Shown one piece after another: positions 60,308 through 64,000 of a DNA stretch of 64,000 nt. This DNA comes from Nocardia tengchongensis (lineage in GTDB: Bacteria; Actinomycetota; Actinomycetes; Mycobacteriales; Mycobacteriaceae): contig NZ_CP074371.1 of the NCBI RefSeq assembly GCF_018362975.1, positions 6,634,001 to 6,698,000 on the forward strand. The letters run 5' to 3'. The first letter of the stretch is position 1, and every line of letters begins with the position of its first letter. Under the pieces are notes generated by a model that was not told where the DNA came from, searched no databases, and saw only the letters and a program-made list of their open reading frames with translations. A program made the translations under genes and the position numbers.

Positions 60308-61423
60308 ATGAGCAGGGCACCGATCCGGATCGGAGACTGGGCGGTCGCCATCGGAGCGGCGGCCATCCTGTTGGGCACCGGTCTGTCCGGGCAACGCTCA
60401 CCCGCAAGTCTGGACCTGGTCGGTTATGCGCTGCTGATGACCGGTGGCCTGGCGTTGGCCGCGTACCGCCGGGCCCCGGTAACCGTGCTGGCAGCGACCG
60501 CGTTGTGCGTATTGGGTTACCAGGCAATCGGTTTCGACGTGGCCGCCATCGCGTTCCTGATCGCGGTGTACGCGACGGTCCGGGCCGGACAGCACCTCGT
60601 CGCGGTGGCAGGTTCGGTGCTCATGGTGCTCACTTTGCCCTTCGCGATGCTCCTCGCGCACCAGGACTGGTCCATGGCGGAGGCGTTCGCGCAGGCCCGC
60701 CATGCCCTCCAACTCGCCTGGCTCATCGCGGCCGGCGCCGCGGGAGAGGCACTGCGGCAGGCCGAGAGAAGGGCAGACGAGGCCGAGCGCACCCGCGAGG
60801 AGACCGCGCGGCGCCGCGCCGACGAGGAACGCTTGCATATCGCGCGGGAGCTGCATGATTCTCTCACGCAACAGATTTCGGTCATCAAGGTGCAATCCGA
60901 GGCCGCTGTCCATGTCGCGCTCAAGCGGGGCGACGCGGTACCGGAGGCGCTGTACGCGATCCGGGAGGCCGGTCGCGAGGCCGCGCGGGAACTACGAGCG
61001 ACGCTGGAGGCGCTACGTGAGGACAGCACTGCCCCACGGCAAGGGCTCGACCACGTCCAGGAGCTCGTAAAACGCGCCTGCACAACGGGTTTGGACGCGA
61101 CGTTGACGATCGAAGGGCAACCCTTGGATCTGCCCGCCGCAGTGGACCGGACCGTTTACCGCATCGTTCAGGAGTCGTTGACCAACATCTCCAGGCACGC
61201 CGCCGCCACCACAGCATCAGTCCGGATCGATTACCGCCCGGACGCATTGGTCATTCGGGTCGACGACGATGGCAAGGCCGGACTGCACAACTCACCCGTC
61301 CACGGTGTCGGACTGCTCGGGATGCGCGAACGCGTCAGCGCGCTCGGTGGCCAACTCCGGGCGGCGCCACGGAGCGAGGGCGGTTTCTCCGTCCGCGCCG
61401 AACTCCCCGTGGAACCCACATGA
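60308..61423 (+). CDS. NarL-type sensor histidine kinase
   Basis: 371 residues. Four or five N-terminal membrane helices (residues 10-140), an arginine/glutamate-rich coiled linker, then the HisKA_3 dimerisation helix with phosphorylated His in IARELHDSLTQQISVIKVQS. ATPase motifs: VDRTVYRIVQESLTNISRHA (N box), VIRVDDDGKAG (G1-like) and HGVGLLGMRERVSALGG (G2). It should phosphorylate the response regulator, whose start overlaps its stop by ATGA. No sensing domain is recognised beyond the membrane part. Confidence 0.92.
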   Translation: MSRAPIRIGDWAVAIGAAAILLGTGLSGQRSPASLDLVGYALLMTGGLALAAYRRAPVTVLAATALCVLGYQAIGFDVAAIAFLIAVYATVRAGQHLVAVAGSVLMVLTLPFAMLLAHQDWSMAEAFAQARHALQLAWLIAAGAAGEALRQAERRADEAERTREETARRRADEERLHIARELHDSLTQQISVIKVQSEAAVHVALKRGDAVPEALYAIREAGREAARELRATLEALREDSTAPRQGLDHVQELVKRACTTGLDATLTIEGQPLDLPAAVDRTVYRIVQESLTNISRHAAATTASVRIDYRPDALVIRVDDDGKAGLHNSPVHGVGLLGMRERVSALGGQLRAAPRSEGGFSVRAELPVEPT

Positions 61424-62082
61424 TTCGCGTTCTACTGGTCGATGACCAACCACTCATTCGCAGCGGATTCCGTGCGCTCCTGGACCTCGAAGACGATATC
61501 GAGGTAGTAGCCGAGGCCGCCGACGGGCGCGACGGTGTGGTGCTGGCCAGGCAACACCTGCCAGACATCGCGCTCATCGACATTCAGATGCCCGGTATGG
61601 ACGGCATCGAGGCAACGCGGCACATTGCGGCAGACCCGGACCTGGCCGGAGTGCACGTGGTCATACTGACCAATTACGGCCTCGATGAATACGTCTACCA
61701 CGCACTCCGCGCGGGCGCGGCCGGCTACCTCGTCAAAGACATTCGCCCAGAGGACTTCCTGCACTCGGTTCGCGTCGCCGCTCGCGGTGACGCTCTGCTC
61801 GCGCCCTCGATCACCCGCCGCCTGATCCACCGGTACCTCGCCCAGCCACTCAACACCAGCGCCAACACCGGCCTGAAGGAACTGACCACCCGCGAACGCG
61901 AGGCCGTCACCCTCGTCGCCCAGGGCCTGTCCAACGACGAGATCGCCAACCACATGGTCATCAGCCCGCTCACCGCGAAAACCCACATCAACCGAGCCAT
62001 GACCAAGCTCCATGCCCGCGACCGCGCGCAACTCGTAGTCCTGGCTTACGAATCCGGTCTGGTCGCCCCACACAACTCCTGA
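61420..62082 (+). CDS. NarL/LuxR response regulator
   Basis: 220 residues. Receiver domain 1-120: IRVLLVDDQPLIRSGFRALL with acidic pair, phospho-accepting Asp in IALIDIQMPGMDGIEATRHI, and conserved Lys in GYLVKDIRPEDFLHSVR. LuxR HTH 150-210: ELTTREREAVTLVAQGLSND, EIANHMVISPLTAKTHINRA. It forms one unit with the kinase upstream (4-base overlap). It probably binds the palindrome at 60209-60243. Confidence 0.93.
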   Translation: MIRVLLVDDQPLIRSGFRALLDLEDDIEVVAEAADGRDGVVLARQHLPDIALIDIQMPGMDGIEATRHIAADPDLAGVHVVILTNYGLDEYVYHALRAGAAGYLVKDIRPEDFLHSVRVAARGDALLAPSITRRLIHRYLAQPLNTSANTGLKELTTREREAVTLVAQGLSNDEIANHMVISPLTAKTHINRAMTKLHARDRAQLVVLAYESGLVAPHNS

Positions 62083-62352
62083 CAATCCCGCAACGAAGTC
62101 CGGTGAACCATCTCGCAGCGGCCAAGGACCAGACCATCGCACTGTGATCGGCATGTGCGGATGTTCGAGACGTCATGTAGCCGATGCCATATAGGCGGCA
62201 GGTCGTCACCGGCGAAGGTGACATCGAGGTCGGAGGAGGGAGCCATCCTTCACGATGCCGCAGTCCCGGCGAACCGCCCGAGCAGACGCGCGGGGTGCGG
62301 CATCACAGCGCGTCACGCCGCCATCAGATCGGAGCAGCGTCGACTGGCCGAA

Positions 62353-62508
62353 TCAGTCCTTGAGGTCGCGTGCGATCTGAACCAGGAACGTGGTCACCGC
62401 CTGGACGTCAGCGGGCTCGAGTAGTTCCTGTTCGAGGCTTTCCTTCACGAATCGCATTTCCGCACTCCAAAGTCCGTCCTGGACATGGACTTCCGTCCAA
62501 TACGGCAT
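62353..62508 (-). CDS. Small unknown protein, 51 residues
   Basis: MPYWTEVHVQDGLWSAEMRF, VKESLEQELLEPADVQAVTT, FLVQIARDLKD. The ATG at 62508 has TAGGAG with a 6-base spacer. Acidic, helical, no membrane segment. It lies 19 bases downstream of a lipoprotein gene on the same strand and should be cotranscribed. Not recognised. Confidence 0.7.
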   Translation of the reverse strand: MPYWTEVHVQDGLWSAEMRFVKESLEQELLEPADVQAVTTFLVQIARDLKD

Positions 62509-62527
62509 CGGGGCTCCTACCCATGCC

Positions 62528-62881
62528 TTACCTTCGTAAGCCTGGAACTGCCGGGTAGTCGGTGGGTATGCCGTCGAGTTCACCGTCGTCTATCCGCTGG
62601 TTGTGCACCTGGAGCGCGCCGATCAAGCCGAGGCCGGCGTGGCGGCCACTGCAGATGGTCGACCAGCCGACGATGCCACCTTCTTCGAAGGTGAGGGTCT
62701 CCACCTCAGCGTCGGTGATCAACAGTGAGTTCCGGAGAAACGTCCGGTAGCGATCACACAACTTCGCGCCGTCGTATTTCGAAGGCGAAGTGAAATGGAC
62801 CGACGGACCCGAAAATGAAGAGCAGCCGACCACCGCGACCAGCGCCAAAACGACCAGGATGACACCACGTTTGGTTCGCAT
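62528..62881 (-). CDS. Small lipoprotein
   Basis: 117 residues: MRTKRGVILVVLALVAVVGC gives a lipobox at residue 20. The mature part (SVHFTSPSKYDGAKLCDRYR, WSTICSGRHAGLGLIGALQV) has two cysteines, as in DUF3558-like lipoproteins, but is shorter than most. No function assigned. First of a two-gene unit with the 51-residue protein; downstream of, and 262 bases from, mraY. Confidence 0.7.
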   Translation of the reverse strand: MRTKRGVILVVLALVAVVGCSSFSGPSVHFTSPSKYDGAKLCDRYRTFLRNSLLITDAEVETLTFEEGGIVGWSTICSGRHAGLGLIGALQVHNQRIDDGELDGIPTDYPAVPGLRR

Positions 62882-63142
62882 CGTATGGATGGGCCGGCCA
62901 GCCCGCTTCGCCACCAGTGACCGCCAGAGCAGATCGAATGCCGCGCGCGGATCCGCTCTGTGCCGGCGCTGCACCCCGGCAAGCACATCTGAGCGGCTCC
63001 TCAGTCCCAGCCACGCAACAACATCACAATCCGCCCCCACATCTACAAACCCGCTACCTGCGGCACATCGAACCGGATGGTAGCCGCCGCTTTGCATCCA
63101 CCGATTCAGCGCGGTCAGCGGCAGATGAGTGCGTTTACCGCG

Positions 63143-64000
63143 TCAGCCGGTGACGGAGAGGTGCTCGCCGTAGAACAGCATCAGGCCGGCGGCCGCGGAC
63201 AGTCCGGCGAGGAGCCAGAAGCGGATGGAGACGGTGGTCTCGGGCCAGCTGCTCAGTTCGAAGTGATGGTGCATCGGCGCGATGCGAAACAACCGCCGAC
63301 CAGTCTTGCGAAACACCAGGATCTGCAACAGAACCGACAGGATCTCCGCGCAGAACAGGGCGCCGATGACCACCATCAGCAGTTCGGTACGCGTCGTGAT
63401 CGACAACCCCGCGAGCAGTCCGCCCAAGGCGAGCGATCCCGTGTCACCCATGAAAATCTTCGCAGGCGCCGCGTTCCACCACAGGAAGCCCACGCATGCC
63501 GCTGCCGTTGCGGCGCAGATGAGTGCCAGGTCCAGCGGGTCGCGCACCGTGTAGCAGCCCGCGCCGGGGCGAGTGGTGCAGGCGTTGAGATACTGCCAGA
63601 ACGTGATCAACACGTACGCGCCCAAGGTCAGTGCCATTGATCCTGCAGCGAGACCGTCTAGCCCATCGGTGATGTTCACGGCGTTCGACCAGGCGGCCAC
63701 CAGGAAACAGGCCCACAGCACGAACAACACAGGGACCAGTGACAACCAGCTCAGATCGCGAATGATCGAGATGTGGCGACTGGCCGGGGTCAGCCCGGTG
63801 CTGTCTGGGAATCGCAAGGCGAGGATGCCGAAAACGATTGCGGCCCCGAACTGGCCGATGTACTTGCCCTTCGCGGTGAGCCCGAGGTTGCGTTGCTTGT
63901 ACAGCTTGATGAAGTCGTCCAGGAAGCCGACCAGACCCATGGCCGTGGCCAAACCGAGAACCAACAGCCCTGATGCCGTCACGCCTGGCGCGTCGTAGCG
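63143..64000 (-). CDS. mraY: MraY-type phospho-MurNAc-pentapeptide transferase (cut by window end)
   Basis: The open frame runs from beyond the window edge to 63143; 285 of about 360 residues are visible. MraY signatures: [20 protein letters not shown] then [47 protein letters not shown], and [20 protein letters not shown] with the catalytic His region. It transfers phospho-MurNAc-pentapeptide to undecaprenyl phosphate (lipid I). Downstream there is a lipoprotein gene, not murD as in a dcw cluster, so this may be an extra copy; upstream genes are out of sight. Confidence 0.9.
   Translation of the reverse strand, partial: RYDAPGVTASGLLVLGLATAMGLVGFLDDFIKLYKQRNLGLTAKGKYIGQFGAAIVFGILALRFPDSTGLTPASRHISIIRDLSWLSLVPVLFVLWACFLVAAWSNAVNITDGLDGLAAGSMALTLGAYVLITFWQYLNACTTRPGAGCYTVRDPLDLALICAATAAACVGFLWWNAAPAKIFMGDTGSLALGGLLAGLSITTRTELLMVVIGALFCAEILSVLLQILVFRKTGRRLFRIAPMHHHFELSSWPETTVSIRFWLLAGLSAAAGLMLFYGEHLSVTG

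Overview
The window is chromosomal DNA of a high-GC, mycolic-acid-type actinomycete, most likely Nocardia or a close relative. The main evidence is synteny. DUF3046 gene, UGT-like glycosyltransferase, pspM, pspA (35-kDa antigen), clgR, cinA, pgsA and argA (3.6-17.3 kb) follow the order of the Mycobacterium tuberculosis Rv2738c-Rv2747 block, with an inserted stretch (5.2-12.2 kb). GC-rich third codon positions and many secreted or lipoprotein genes of actinobacterial type agree. No rRNA, tRNA, CRISPR array, prophage or intact insertion sequence was seen.

Layout. 0-3.6 kb: the end of an MFS exporter, then an NTF2-like protein, a PNPOx-like flavoprotein and a VOC protein, divergent from a CGNR regulator. 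3.6-17.3 kb: the conserved envelope-stress block. Inserted in it is a sugar ABC operon (binding protein, ATPase, permease, ROK regulator, PIG-L deacetylase) headed by a perfect palindrome, plus a quinone oxidoreductase. 17.3-24 kb: YciI and GT87 proteins, a translationally coupled pair of an asparagine-synthase-like amidating enzyme and a RibD-type reductase, a secreted protein, a methyltransferase and a VOC protein. 24-28.5 kb: a protein with a eukaryote-style C2H2 finger and several lipoproteins. 28.5-39.7 kb: GMC oxidoreductase, fatty-acid desaturase, a giant AAA/LuxR regulator, small secreted proteins, a P450 tail, an AraC-type protein without its DNA-binding domain, an FKBP, an F420-type LLM oxidoreductase, a PadR regulator and a secreted protein.

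39.9-44.8 kb is the most distinctive part: an isoprenoid cluster with a prenyl-diphosphate synthase fused in one reading frame to mevalonate kinase, then HMG-CoA reductase, the stump of HMG-CoA synthase, and a class I terpene synthase. The kinase carries ten 18-bp tandem repeats. No other mevalonate-pathway gene is present here. 45-52 kb: acyl-CoA dehydrogenase, a hexapeptide-repeat protein, IS630-type transposase debris and small secreted or unknown proteins.

50.8-64 kb holds a LysR/SDR/quinone-reductase divergon, a TetR regulator next to a frameshifted CocE hydrolase, an ArsR-arsenate reductase fusion with a VOC partner and a divergent APC permease sharing an ArsR-type palindrome, a NarL-type two-component system behind a long palindrome, and an MraY that runs off the right edge and is not followed by murD.

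At least five genes look broken by single-base shifts or stops (near 23.79, 44.56, 48.67, 54.47 and 59.05 kb). Either these genes are decaying, or the assembly carries indel errors. Reads would settle this before any of them is called a pseudogene.
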